Shown: one piece after another, positions 34,102-42,400 of the stretch
Layout: each line of letters begins with the position of its first letter
Numbering within the stretch: the stretch's first letter is position 1
Source: CAZUZS01 sp964624795
Lineage (GTDB): Bacteria > Calditrichota > Calditrichia > RBG-13-44-9
Direction: 5' to 3'
DNA: 44,941 nt
Assembly (NCBI GenBank): GCA_964624795.1
Contig: CAZUZS010000040.1
Coordinates: forward strand, 1 to 44,941
Notes under the pieces: model-generated
Told to the model about the DNA's origin: nothing
What the model saw: the letters and a program-made list of their open reading frames with translations, nothing else
Databases searched by the model: none
Program-made: the position numbers and the translations under genes

Positions 34102-35922
34102 ATGAGTATTAGAAATCGGCTGCCACACCAGGAAATGGATTCTCCCGGTAGCGAGACAACAGTTATCAGTAGGGATGCTCTGCTGAAGCGGCTCAAGGAA
34201 TCGAATCCGGAAAACAATGAAAAGGAGGCGTTGGATTTGAACGACCGGTTTTATGCCGGCCTCCCTTTCATCAAAAAATTATCCGCCAAAAATTGCCTCT
34301 CCATCGATATCAGCACCGACAATATCTACTATCTTGTCACGAAGAAGGCAGGCACGGATCTCCAGGTTAAACAATGGGGCACCGAAAAAATTACCGGTGA
34401 TAATACCGACCGCTACCGCTCACTGGAAATATCTCTGAAAATTATCCGTTCCAAAGTTTACCGTTCCGGGATGAGCGTACAGGTCAGTTTTTTTTCACCG
34501 GATATCAACATCCGACAGGTGGTGGTCCCCAAACTGAAATCGGCCGAGATAGAAAATGCAATCCTCTACATGAATAAGACGGAGCTGACCAATTTCAATG
34601 ATAGCGTAGTCTGGAATTACCAGGTTCTGGAATCCTTCACGGAAAATGATGTGGAAAAGGTGCGTGCGTTGGTGACTGTGGTTCCCGGTGAGGTGATTGA
34701 TATTTACCTGGATATTCTGGAACGGGCCGGGTTTAAGCCGGACATCCTGGTTCCCAGGCCGTTTGCTTTCCATGCTGCCTACCAGCAGATGATGAAAAAT
34801 CCGGCAAACGATGTTCTGATCGATATCAGCACCGACACAACCCAGATTTTTTTCTTTGTAGGCGGCAAGCTGCGTTTCGTCCGCAATTTTGCAATTGGCG
34901 CTAACAATCTGCAGAAAGCGATTGGTAACGGGGATGCGGATGAAGCGGCAGCGAAGCCGGAAATGATACCCGGAAACGGGAAAGACACAGGGGAGGCCGG
35001 CGACAGCGCCAATATCCGCGATCGCCTCATGAAAAAGGTGGAATCGCTGAAATCCAAGCAAAATCCGTTGCTCCAGGTTCTGTTGGGGGAAATTTTACGT
35101 TCCCTTGAGTTTTTCCGCGGAAACAAAGATGAGTATCCAATCAAAAATGTATACGTTTCCGGCGCAGGACTGAAAATAGACGCCGTTCTGCCCTATCTGA
35201 AAAACAGGATCAATTATCCGGTGTTCATGTTAGCTCCCTGTTTTTCCCGGCAGAATACCTTGCACATCGGAAGCTCCGAGTATACCGGTGCGCTGGGAAT
35301 TGCGCTATTTACGGGCAGTGCACTTAACATGATGCCTGCCGAATTTCAGGTACGGGAGAAGTATAAAAACCTGAGCGCGCTGGTGGTGGTTTTTTTGTTC
35401 ATCTTCCTGGTATTTGCCGGTTACTTAACCTACCTGCAACGCGGGGATGTTAAACATTCCAACCAAAAAATTGCGGCGCTCCAGCAGCGTTATGAGGAAT
35501 TAAATCCGGTGGAGCGAATTTACGAGGAATTCCTTAAAAACATCAACCAGGTGGAACGCAAGAAAAACCAGTTGCTGATTCCGGTAAAACCGGTGCCCGA
35601 ACTGCTCCGTACCATGAAGCTATTCAGTAATGAGGTGCCGGATGGCATACGCCTTACATCCTTCCGCTTCACCAACTTCCAACCCGTCTCGAAACGGACC
35701 AAATCGGCTGCCAAAGGCGCTCCAACCGAAGAAATTCATTATAAATACCGGGTTGGAATCATTGGCCAAATTACGGGCGAATACCTGATGGGGGATGTCC
35801 GGCTCATTAATTTCATGAATCACCTGAACGACCTCGGCTATTTCAAAAATATCAAGCTTTTGAATAAGCGCAAGCAGCCGGAAAACCGGCTGTTCGAATT
35901 CGAATTGGAAGCCTATTTGTAG
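34102..35922 (+). CDS. PilM-PilN fusion protein
   Basis: A 606-aa single polypeptide. Residues about 60-410 match PilM, the actin-like ATPase of the inner-membrane alignment complex: SIDISTDNIYYLV, DVLIDISTDTTQIFFF, GAGLKIDAVLPYL and YTGALGIALF. Residues 425-444 form one TM helix, followed by a periplasmic coiled coil (KIAALQQRYEELN) and a ferredoxin-like PilN domain ending FELEAYL. Separate PilM normally docks on the cytoplasmic tail of PilN; here the two are joined, as in GspL of type II systems. A charged insert (about 275-320: AAAKPEMIPGNGKDTGEAGD) breaks the PilM domain, and there is a 50-residue N-terminal extension. pilO follows 9 nt later. Confidence 0.85.
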   Translation: MSIRNRLPHQEMDSPGSETTVISRDALLKRLKESNPENNEKEALDLNDRFYAGLPFIKKLSAKNCLSIDISTDNIYYLVTKKAGTDLQVKQWGTEKITGDNTDRYRSLEISLKIIRSKVYRSGMSVQVSFFSPDINIRQVVVPKLKSAEIENAILYMNKTELTNFNDSVVWNYQVLESFTENDVEKVRALVTVVPGEVIDIYLDILERAGFKPDILVPRPFAFHAAYQQMMKNPANDVLIDISTDTTQIFFFVGGKLRFVRNFAIGANNLQKAIGNGDADEAAAKPEMIPGNGKDTGEAGDSANIRDRLMKKVESLKSKQNPLLQVLLGEILRSLEFFRGNKDEYPIKNVYVSGAGLKIDAVLPYLKNRINYPVFMLAPCFSRQNTLHIGSSEYTGALGIALFTGSALNMMPAEFQVREKYKNLSALVVVFLFIFLVFAGYLTYLQRGDVKHSNQKIAALQQRYEELNPVERIYEEFLKNINQVERKKNQLLIPVKPVPELLRTMKLFSNEVPDGIRLTSFRFTNFQPVSKRTKSAAKGAPTEEIHYKYRVGIIGQITGEYLMGDVRLINFMNHLNDLGYFKNIKLLNKRKQPENRLFEFELEAYL

Positions 35923-35931
35923 GAGACCATA

Positions 35932-36477
35932 TTGAAATCTCAAAAAGTTTTCCTGGTTTTAGTAATCCTTCTGGTGGTAGCAGTGGTTGGCTGGTTCACC
36001 TTTATTTATCAGCCGGATACAGTTGAATTGAAAAAGCTTCAACTAAAACTGGCTGCCATGAATGCCAAGCTTCAAACTGCCCAGGTAGCACAAAAAGATC
36101 TGGATTATATAGAAAAGCGCCTGGAAAAAGCGAAAACTGACCTTTCCGCAATCGAATCCCGAATTGTTGACAGAAAAAACCTCTCCGCAGTAACCGAGGA
36201 GCTAAGGAAGATTTCCGGAAATTATGATCTGGAGATCACGGATTTTACACCGGTGATCGACGCCTATTTCGAGAAAGATCGTAACGATAAGGTCAGGCCG
36301 CTGCCGATTGTGATGACGGTTACCGGGCGCTTTTTGAGGGTGGGCGAATTTATCGAATCGTGGGATAACCTGGACTTCTACCTGGTGCCGCGGGAAATCA
36401 TAGTGGAAAAGCTCGATCCCGCATCCAACGTTTTGACCGCTACAATCACCACAAATCTTTACACCTGGAGTCAGTAG
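35932..36477 (+). CDS. pilO: PilO-like alignment subcomplex protein
   Basis: A 181-aa bitopic inner-membrane protein: TM helix at residues about 6-25 (VFLVLVILLVVAVVGWFTFI), periplasmic coiled coil (about 30-85), then a ferredoxin-like fold (PIVMTVTGRFLRVGEFIESW) with the PilO/GspM pattern. It should pair with the PilN half of the upstream protein. The start is TTG at 35932, supported by an AGGAGA SD overlapping the stop codon of the previous gene; no in-frame ATG is available before the TM helix. Confidence 0.82.
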   Translation: MKSQKVFLVLVILLVVAVVGWFTFIYQPDTVELKKLQLKLAAMNAKLQTAQVAQKDLDYIEKRLEKAKTDLSAIESRIVDRKNLSAVTEELRKISGNYDLEITDFTPVIDAYFEKDRNDKVRPLPIVMTVTGRFLRVGEFIESWDNLDFYLVPREIIVEKLDPASNVLTATITTNLYTWSQ

Positions 36478-36485
36478 GAGGCAAG

Positions 36486-36935
36486 ATGGCCCAACTTACC
36501 AAAAGTCAAAAAAGATTGTTGCTTGTGTTATTTGCCGTTTTGGCTTATGCGATTTACGATGTCTCCACAAATTGGGACACCTATTTCGGCTACTATACCG
36601 GGAAAACCAAAAAATCCGTGACCCAGGCGGAGAAAGCCAAAGCACAAAGCAGATCGAACACGGTTCAAATAAAGAAAATATATGACAAAAGCTGGAAAAG
36701 CGATCCGTTTTATGTCCCGGAAGAAAAAAAGCCGGAGCGCCGTGCGCCGGTTCGGCAGAAGTCGAGGTTTGATCTCAAAGCGATCAGCTCCGACGGAGAA
36801 AATTCGGTGGCTATGATCAACGACCGGATAGTTACGGTAGGAGATTTCATCAACGGTTATAAAATTACAAAAATAGAGTCAAGGCGGGTTGTTCTTGGAA
36901 AAGGCGCTCAGTCGTTGGTTTTGACACTCAAATAA
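36486..36935 (+). CDS. pilP: PilP/GspC-like periplasmic linker protein
   Basis: A 149-aa protein with an N-terminal TM segment (LLLVLFAVLAYAIYDV) rather than a lipobox, so it is anchored like GspC rather than as a PilP lipoprotein. A basic, Lys-rich flexible stretch follows (about 35-95). The C-terminal HR domain has the typical pattern FDLKAISSDGENSVAMIND then VTVGDFINGYKI. This domain binds the N0 domain of the secretin encoded directly downstream (17-nt gap). It is mosaic between PilP and GspC in form. Confidence 0.82.
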   Translation: MAQLTKSQKRLLLVLFAVLAYAIYDVSTNWDTYFGYYTGKTKKSVTQAEKAKAQSRSNTVQIKKIYDKSWKSDPFYVPEEKKPERRAPVRQKSRFDLKAISSDGENSVAMINDRIVTVGDFINGYKITKIESRRVVLGKGAQSLVLTLK

Positions 36936-36952
36936 AGTGAAGGAGCCCTGGA

Positions 36953-38239
36953 ATGAAAAAGGTGCTGTGCATACTTGCGCTTACGATAATCTTCATTTCG
37001 ATGTCGCTGGCACAAAATGATTTATCCGATAAACTGAACAAAAGAATCAGTGCAAATTTTCAGAAAACCCCGGTTACCGATGTGCTGCGGCTGCTGGCTT
37101 CTCAAAATGGGCTGAACCTGGTGGTGGGCAGCGACGTGAGCGGCCATGTAACCATACAGTTGACAAATGTAACGCTTTCCGACGGGCTGAATGCCATCCT
37201 TAAATCGCAGGGGTACCATTATATCGTGCAAAACGATATTCTTTTGGTGAAACCGTTTGACAGCAATGTGAACGGCGAATTGGACAGCCGCATTATCAAA
37301 CTCAAGTATTTGAACGGATACCAGATTCAATCCACTCTGGAACCGCTGCTTTCCGGAAAAGGAAAAATTCAGCCGTTGATTTCGGAGCAGGAAAAGGATG
37401 ATTACCTGAAACGCTCCGATGTCCTGGTTGTAACCGATGTGTGGGAAAATTTACGGACTATCGAAAAGGTCGTCCAGGAAATGGATGTTGAACCAATCCA
37501 GCTTGAGATCGAAGTAAAACTGGTGGAAACTTTGCTGGGATCGAATAAGCAGGTGGGGTTCAACTGGCCTAAGAAGGTTTCGGCGACTGTCACCGGCGCG
37601 GAGGTGACCGCCCCGATAACGAAATCTACCGGCGGTTCGCAAAACCAGAGATTTTTCTCGGGCTGGTATGAATTTCCTTCGGTAGGTGATCAGGTAAACC
37701 TGGGTGTTCTCACAGTAGATGAACTGAATGCTACCCTGGAACTTCTGGCGCAGGATAACAACAGCCGGCTGGTTTCCAATCCCCGGTTAACTACATTGAA
37801 TAACAAAAAAGCGGTAATTGATGTCGGCACATCTGTTCCGGTGCCGGAAGTTTCCCGCGGAATCGGCGGTGACCTGATTTCCTACAAGGAGAAACAGGTC
37901 GCAATGTATATGGAAGTTATACCGCGGGTCAATGAAGGGAACGTTATAACACTCATAGTTCATCCACGCCTGGAAGAGATCATTGGGTACTCCGGCCCGT
38001 CGGATTACCCGCAGCCGATTATTTCCCGCCGGGAAGTGACTACCCAGGTAACGGTCCGGGAAGGAGAAACGGCGGCTATTGGCGGCTTGATCAAAGAAAC
38101 GACCAGCAAAAATGTGGAAAAATTGTGGCTGCTGGGCGACATCCCGGTGCTTGGCTATCTTTTCCGCCATACCACCACAAAGAAAGAGAAAACGGATTTA
38201 CTAATTTTTATCACTCCTACTCTGGTCAGGAAGAAGTAG
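36953..38239 (+). CDS. pilQ: Short secretin (PilQ/GspD-like)
   Basis: Outer-membrane gate of the pilus. Signal peptide MKKVLCILALTIIFISMSLA, then an N0/STN domain (FQKTPVTDVLRLLASQNGLN, GHVTIQLTNVTL). An N1-like domain (YLNGYQIQSTLEPLL) and the secretin barrel follow, with SRLVSNPRLTTLNNKKAVI, ETAAIGGLIKE and the ending IPVLGYLFRHTTTKKEKTDLLIFITP. At 428 aa it is much shorter than most PilQ proteins, having no AMIN domains and no extra KH-type repeats. No lipobox is present and no pilotin gene is seen. Its PilP partner lies just upstream. Confidence 0.93.
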   Translation: MKKVLCILALTIIFISMSLAQNDLSDKLNKRISANFQKTPVTDVLRLLASQNGLNLVVGSDVSGHVTIQLTNVTLSDGLNAILKSQGYHYIVQNDILLVKPFDSNVNGELDSRIIKLKYLNGYQIQSTLEPLLSGKGKIQPLISEQEKDDYLKRSDVLVVTDVWENLRTIEKVVQEMDVEPIQLEIEVKLVETLLGSNKQVGFNWPKKVSATVTGAEVTAPITKSTGGSQNQRFFSGWYEFPSVGDQVNLGVLTVDELNATLELLAQDNNSRLVSNPRLTTLNNKKAVIDVGTSVPVPEVSRGIGGDLISYKEKQVAMYMEVIPRVNEGNVITLIVHPRLEEIIGYSGPSDYPQPIISRREVTTQVTVREGETAAIGGLIKETTSKNVEKLWLLGDIPVLGYLFRHTTTKKEKTDLLIFITPTLVRKK

Positions 38240-38256
38240 AAGCGTTCAGGAAGAAG

Positions 38257-39291
38257 ATGATGCCAAAAAACATAATTCATGAAATTCTGGAATTCGCGAT
38301 CTCTAATAGCGCCTCCGATGTGCATTTCAGCAGCAACGAGCAGCCGCTTCTGAGGATCATGGGGCAATTTAAGAAAGTGGATATGCCGTCCGTCGATCAT
38401 GATTCGCTAAGTGAAGCATTGATGGCTTTGCTGAATGAGGAACAGCGCCGCCTGTTTCGCGAATATCATGAAGTGGACCTGGCGTTTTCGATGGACGAAC
38501 AGGCGCGCTTCCGGGTTAATATTTTTGAACACTACAACGGCATCGCCGGGGCATTCCGAATTTTTCCCGGAACCGTTCGGTCGTTGGACGACTTGATGCT
38601 GCCCGCCGTTCTAAAGGAGCTGGTCAAGCGAAAAAAAGGCCTGCTGTTAGTGACCGGCCCTGCCGGCAGCGGAAAATCAACAACCCTGGCAGCCATGATC
38701 AATGAAATCAACATGAAGCGGCGGGAACACATCATCACTATCGAGGACCCCGTCGAATACATTTATTCACCGATGCAGAGCCTGATTCACCAGCGGGAGG
38801 TCGGATTTCACTCCAACAGCTTTTCCCGGGCTTTAATTAACGCACTGCGGGAAGACCCCAATGTGATTCTGGTCGGCGAGATGCGCAATGTGGACACCAT
38901 CACCCATGCCCTGCAGGCGGCAGAGACCGGCCAGTTGGTGCTCTCCACCCTGCACACCAATTCCGCCGCCGAGTGTGTGGATCGCATTGTGGATGTATTT
39001 CCGGCCGGTCAACACCGGCAGATCCGGGTAATGCTTGCCAGCACGCTGGTGGGCGTTGTTTCTCAGCGGCTGGTTCCCATGGCTTTCAAATCCGACCGCA
39101 TCGCGTTGATGGAAATCCTGGTTGCGACGGCGGCAGTGCAGAATTTAATCCGCGAAGGAAAATCATACCAGATTCCATCGGCCATTCAAACCGGGGCCGA
39201 TTTCGGGATGCAGACGTTCGATAAGGCATTCGAAACATTGCGCAAAAATAACCTGATTTCACCCCAGTTTAAACTCACTGATTTTGTCTAA
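38257..39291 (+). CDS. pilT: Pilus retraction ATPase PilT
   Basis: Hexameric retraction motor of 344 aa. N-terminal PAS-like domain (SNSASDVHFSSNEQPLLRI), Walker A GPAGSGKST (134-142), Walker B EDPNVILVGEMRN (Glu208), His box LHTNSAAECVDRI, and the C-terminal NLIREGKSYQI, equivalent to the AIRNLIRE motif needed for retraction in PilT. I use the ATG at 38257 (a second ATG at 38260) behind AGGA; the frame extends back into the secretin gene but has no homology there. It is encoded in the same operon as the extension ATPase, which is uncommon in proteobacteria. Confidence 0.93.
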   Translation: MMPKNIIHEILEFAISNSASDVHFSSNEQPLLRIMGQFKKVDMPSVDHDSLSEALMALLNEEQRRLFREYHEVDLAFSMDEQARFRVNIFEHYNGIAGAFRIFPGTVRSLDDLMLPAVLKELVKRKKGLLLVTGPAGSGKSTTLAAMINEINMKRREHIITIEDPVEYIYSPMQSLIHQREVGFHSNSFSRALINALREDPNVILVGEMRNVDTITHALQAAETGQLVLSTLHTNSAAECVDRIVDVFPAGQHRQIRVMLASTLVGVVSQRLVPMAFKSDRIALMEILVATAAVQNLIREGKSYQIPSAIQTGADFGMQTFDKAFETLRKNNLISPQFKLTDFV

Positions 39292-39305
39292 CCAAAGGAG
39301 ATGTT

Positions 39306-40730
39306 GTGAAAAGATTTTTCTTTACATGTCTGGCAGCAGGATTATTAGTTGTCTTCTCCTGTTCGGACAGCACCAAGACCAACAAGGATCTGGCAACGGT
39401 GAAGGGGACGGTTTACGGCTTGCAGACAGATAATCAGATTTTCCCTGTGAGCGGTTCCCTCATCACGGTGGAAAACTTCTATGCGCAAACTCATTCCGGC
39501 ACTGACGGCCATTACGAGTTCTCCATCGAGTTAGATTCGGATGTCGACCAGGCGACGGTTAAAATCAATGCCTCAAAAGCCGGGTATGAAACGAGTTCGG
39601 CATCCCTGGTTGCAAAAAAGGGTGAGGTGGTTGAGGTCCCTGATATTACCCTTAAAAAAATATTGAACGATACAACCGGCTCCGATACCACAGGAACCGA
39701 CACTACCCATGTGTCCGGAGAAGCTGCGCACATCGAGGTTTACGGATCGCATGTGCAGCATATTTATGTCCTGGGCTCCGGATTGGCCGAAACTGCGCGG
39801 ATTTACTTTTTGGTGACCGATGCGCAGGGTGTGCCGGTGGATTACGACCATCGGGTGCAGGTTCGATTTTCAATTTTGAATGGACCGCACGGCGGTGAAT
39901 ATGTCTTCCCGGACACCATGACCACGCATGGCGGGCAGGTTTATACCGTTTTGAGCAGCGGCATTGTTGCCGGACCAGTTCAGATACAAGCCTCCATAAC
40001 GCAAAGCGGTGCCACAATTCAAGCCGTGCCCATTCGAATGGCGATTTTCGGCGGATTGCCGGACCCGGCGCATTTCAGCCTGGCTTCCGATATTTTAAAC
40101 ATTGCCGGCCTGAAATTCTCAGGGCTTCTTGATCATATTACGGCGTTTGTGGGAGATCGCTACAGCAACCCGGTTGCACCGGGAACTGTGGTCTATTTTT
40201 CGAGTGATTATGGGATCGTAGATGGCAGTGCGGTAACGGACGATCTGGGCCGCGCAACGGTTCAATTTCTTACTGCTTCCCCGCGGCCACCGTCACCTGC
40301 CGATAGCGCTTTTGTGCATATTACCGGCTGGACATTCCGGGACAGCCTGCAGGAAAACCTGATCAGCAGCCGCACCCGTGTTCTATTGACTGACAATACT
40401 GCACCAATCCAAGTGAGCCCGACCACTTTCAGCTACAATCTTACAAATACGCCGGTCAATTTCGCATATGCCGTCAGCGACATTTGGGGGCTGCCGATTA
40501 TAGGCGACAGCCGCATCCGGGTGACCTCCACCGATGGGGATGTGTATGGCGACACCGATGTAACGATCCAGGATACCCAGCAAAGCGGACCGGGATCCAC
40601 ACAATTCGCTTTCACCTGGGCACCGGGCGACAGTCTTGATGCACCGGAAGTTTACATCAATATTAAGGTGACTACCCCAAACGATGGCAACGGTTACCGG
40701 TCACTCAGTATCGCGGGATTCAAACAATAA
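39306..40730 (+). CDS. Lipoprotein with carboxypeptidase-regulatory-like and Ig-like domains
   Basis: A 474-aa exported lipoprotein; signal peptide with lipobox VFSC (Cys19). Residues about 30-115 form a carboxypeptidase regulatory-like or CNA-B-type fold (VKGTVYGLQTDN, SGTDGHYEFSIELDSD). A Thr/Asp-rich linker (DTTGSDTTGTDTTH) follows, then repeated Ig-like, invasin/Big_1-type domains (VTDAQGVPVDYDH, GDRYSNPVAPGTVVYFSS, DDLGRATVQFLTA). GTG start with AAAGGAG SD, 14 nt after pilT, and followed by a terminator, so it is the last gene of the pilus operon. An adhesin or surface stalk role linked to the pilus is inferred from position only. Confidence 0.78.
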   Translation: MKRFFFTCLAAGLLVVFSCSDSTKTNKDLATVKGTVYGLQTDNQIFPVSGSLITVENFYAQTHSGTDGHYEFSIELDSDVDQATVKINASKAGYETSSASLVAKKGEVVEVPDITLKKILNDTTGSDTTGTDTTHVSGEAAHIEVYGSHVQHIYVLGSGLAETARIYFLVTDAQGVPVDYDHRVQVRFSILNGPHGGEYVFPDTMTTHGGQVYTVLSSGIVAGPVQIQASITQSGATIQAVPIRMAIFGGLPDPAHFSLASDILNIAGLKFSGLLDHITAFVGDRYSNPVAPGTVVYFSSDYGIVDGSAVTDDLGRATVQFLTASPRPPSPADSAFVHITGWTFRDSLQENLISSRTRVLLTDNTAPIQVSPTTFSYNLTNTPVNFAYAVSDIWGLPIIGDSRIRVTSTDGDVYGDTDVTIQDTQQSGPGSTQFAFTWAPGDSLDAPEVYINIKVTTPNDGNGYRSLSIAGFKQ

Positions 40731-40774
40731 ACAAGAACAAATAAACCCCCCAAAGCAGCCTACCTCTGCTTCCG

Positions 40775-40812
40775 GAAGCCTCCGATATCATTTCGGGGGC
40801 TTCTTTTGTTTT
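40775..40812 (+). terminator. Intrinsic terminator of the type IV pilus operon
   Basis: GAAGCCTCCGA (40775-40785), 7-nt loop, TCGGGGGCTTC (40793-40803): 11-bp stem with one T-G wobble, followed by TTTTGTTTT. It lies 45 nt after the lipoprotein stop. Confidence 0.85.
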
Positions 40813-41017
40813 GGGATCTTCTAAAACACCAAAATGTTTTTTATAGTAAAATATGAACTCTTGCGATCTTCTCAATTTCAATTTATGATTCGGAAGGAAG
40901 AATACGATAGGACGAAAATATCAGATTATCATTTTCGCGCTTATGTATTCTGTAACTCATCCGATTATTTAATTTGTAGTTGAAGTTGGTTCTCCTCTCA
41001 ATAACCTCATAAGCCTC
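40813..41017 (+). other. Region between two plus-strand terminators; possible small RNA or mini-ORF
   Basis: About 205 nt between the operon terminator and a second plus-strand terminator, with no protein gene over 60 codons. Since the second terminator has no gene upstream of it, an independent short transcript is possible. A 32-codon frame (40885-40983, starting MIRKEEYDRTK) is present but has no SD. The remaining sequence to 41196, after the second terminator, shows nothing recognisable. Confidence 0.3.
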
Positions 41018-41051
41018 AAGAACCGGAAGACACTCTTCCGGTTCTTTTTTT
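41018..41051 (+). terminator. Strong intrinsic terminator with no obvious upstream gene
   Basis: AAGAACCGGAAGA (41018-41030), loop CAC, TCTTCCGGTTCTT (41034-41046): perfect 13-bp stem running into a seven-T tract (41045-41051). On the minus strand the stem is not followed by a T-run, so it is oriented to stop plus-strand transcription. Confidence 0.8.
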
Positions 41052-41196
41052 ATGTGGGGGATCGAAAGCCGACGTCACCGACAGATTACAAATACAGATC
41101 GTGTTCTCTTTGAGACGAAAATTAGCCAGCAGTATATTGCCGGCAGGCAGGAAGGTTTCTGAAATTGTTCTATGTGACTTTTTCAGGTCGATCTTG

Positions 41197-42321
41197 TCAA
41201 AGAGCGGTTCCGTAGATGCGATAAGTTTTGTACGGGTCGCCGCCCAATAATTTTGCTGCCCTTACCATCAGTTCGTTGTCTTCCAGAATCCAGGACATCT
41301 CTGCGCTGTCGTAACCGCGTTTGGTGCCCCGCACGAAGGTCTCCAGGTAAAACAGCCCGCCGATTCCCGCCTGCTGATATTTTTGAATAACCCCAAGTGT
41401 GATGACCCGCAGCCGGTGAATTTTTTTCTTGCCGGTAAGAAATTTGAACCAGCCGGTCGGGAGCAATCTCCCGTTCGGGATCTTGGCGAAAACCTGGTTG
41501 TAATCCGGCAGCGCCAAAGAAAAACCGACCGGACCCTCTTTTGTCTCGGCAATAAGCACCAGCTCCGGGTCGAGAATTTTTTTGAAATCGTCCGCAACGA
41601 AGTCAAATTCTGCAGGCGTCATTGGAACGAAACCCCAGTTCTTTTCCCAGGCGTTGTTGTAGACCTTGCGCACCCGCTCCAATTCTGCGTTGAAATCTCT
41701 CAGATTAATAGAGCGCAGCGTGATGCCCGCTTTTTCCTTAGTGACATGCGCGACCTGTTTAAGCTTATCACTGATTAGAATGGTATCTTTGTGAAGGTAG
41801 TAGGCCAGCAAATCTTTCGCTTTTTCGTATTTCAGTTTTTCCATGATGTCTTTGTAGTATGGCGGATTGTGGGTCATCATGAAAAATGGCGGTGTGTCGA
41901 ATCCATCTATGAGGAAGCCAACCTCATCGTTTGTGGAAGGATTCATTGGGCCAATCATACCATCCTTGCCCTTGTCCTTCAACCACGCCTTTGCAGTATC
42001 CAGCAGTGGCTGAAAAACATCGGGATCGTTTATTCCCTCCAAAAAACCGAAAAATCCGTTGTTGTCTTTATGGAAATCGTTATGCATCTGGTTGGTGATG
42101 GCAGCAATCCGGCCAACCACTTCGCCGTTTTTGTAGGCAAGGAAGTACTCCGCTTCGGCATGTTGGAAGAATGGATTTTTCTGTTTGTCCAACACTTTAA
42201 GGCGATCCATCAAAAGCGGGGGAACCCAGTTCGGATCGCCGGCATTTATCTTCCAGACCAGTTTAATAAAATCCATTAGCTGACTGCGGTTTTTGACAGG
42301 TTTGATTTCAATATTCTTCAT
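41197..42321 (-). CDS. GNAT-fold acyltransferase of the YghO / bacterial ceramide synthase type
   Basis: A 374-aa protein with family motifs FFQHAEAEYFLAY, VGRIAAITNQMHNDFH, GFFGFLEG, GPMNPSTNDEVGFLIDGF and a C-terminal acyl-CoA-binding-like region ending IGGLFYLETF. These match the YghO-like GNAT-superfamily group. From memory, the Caulobacter ceramide synthase (bCerS), which N-acylates 3-ketosphinganine, is a GNAT-superfamily protein of this kind. Here it follows serine palmitoyltransferase by 79 nt on the same strand, which strongly suggests ceramide synthesis. Homology to bCerS itself was not computed, so the substrate is an inference. ATG start with AAGGAA upstream. Confidence 0.72.
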   Translation of the reverse strand: MKNIEIKPVKNRSQLMDFIKLVWKINAGDPNWVPPLLMDRLKVLDKQKNPFFQHAEAEYFLAYKNGEVVGRIAAITNQMHNDFHKDNNGFFGFLEGINDPDVFQPLLDTAKAWLKDKGKDGMIGPMNPSTNDEVGFLIDGFDTPPFFMMTHNPPYYKDIMEKLKYEKAKDLLAYYLHKDTILISDKLKQVAHVTKEKAGITLRSINLRDFNAELERVRKVYNNAWEKNWGFVPMTPAEFDFVADDFKKILDPELVLIAETKEGPVGFSLALPDYNQVFAKIPNGRLLPTGWFKFLTGKKKIHRLRVITLGVIQKYQQAGIGGLFYLETFVRGTKRGYDSAEMSWILEDNELMVRAAKLLGGDPYKTYRIYGTAL

Positions 42322-42400
42322 AGCAGGTTCCTTATGTTTGGTCTTCCCGGTCGGGATTCATTCCCGGTCTCAGAGGCGAAAAGGAGGAACTGGCAAATAC

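Noticed and set aside
40885..40983. A 32-codon frame between two terminators
   Set aside because: No SD; listed only as a possibility within the small RNA candidate region.
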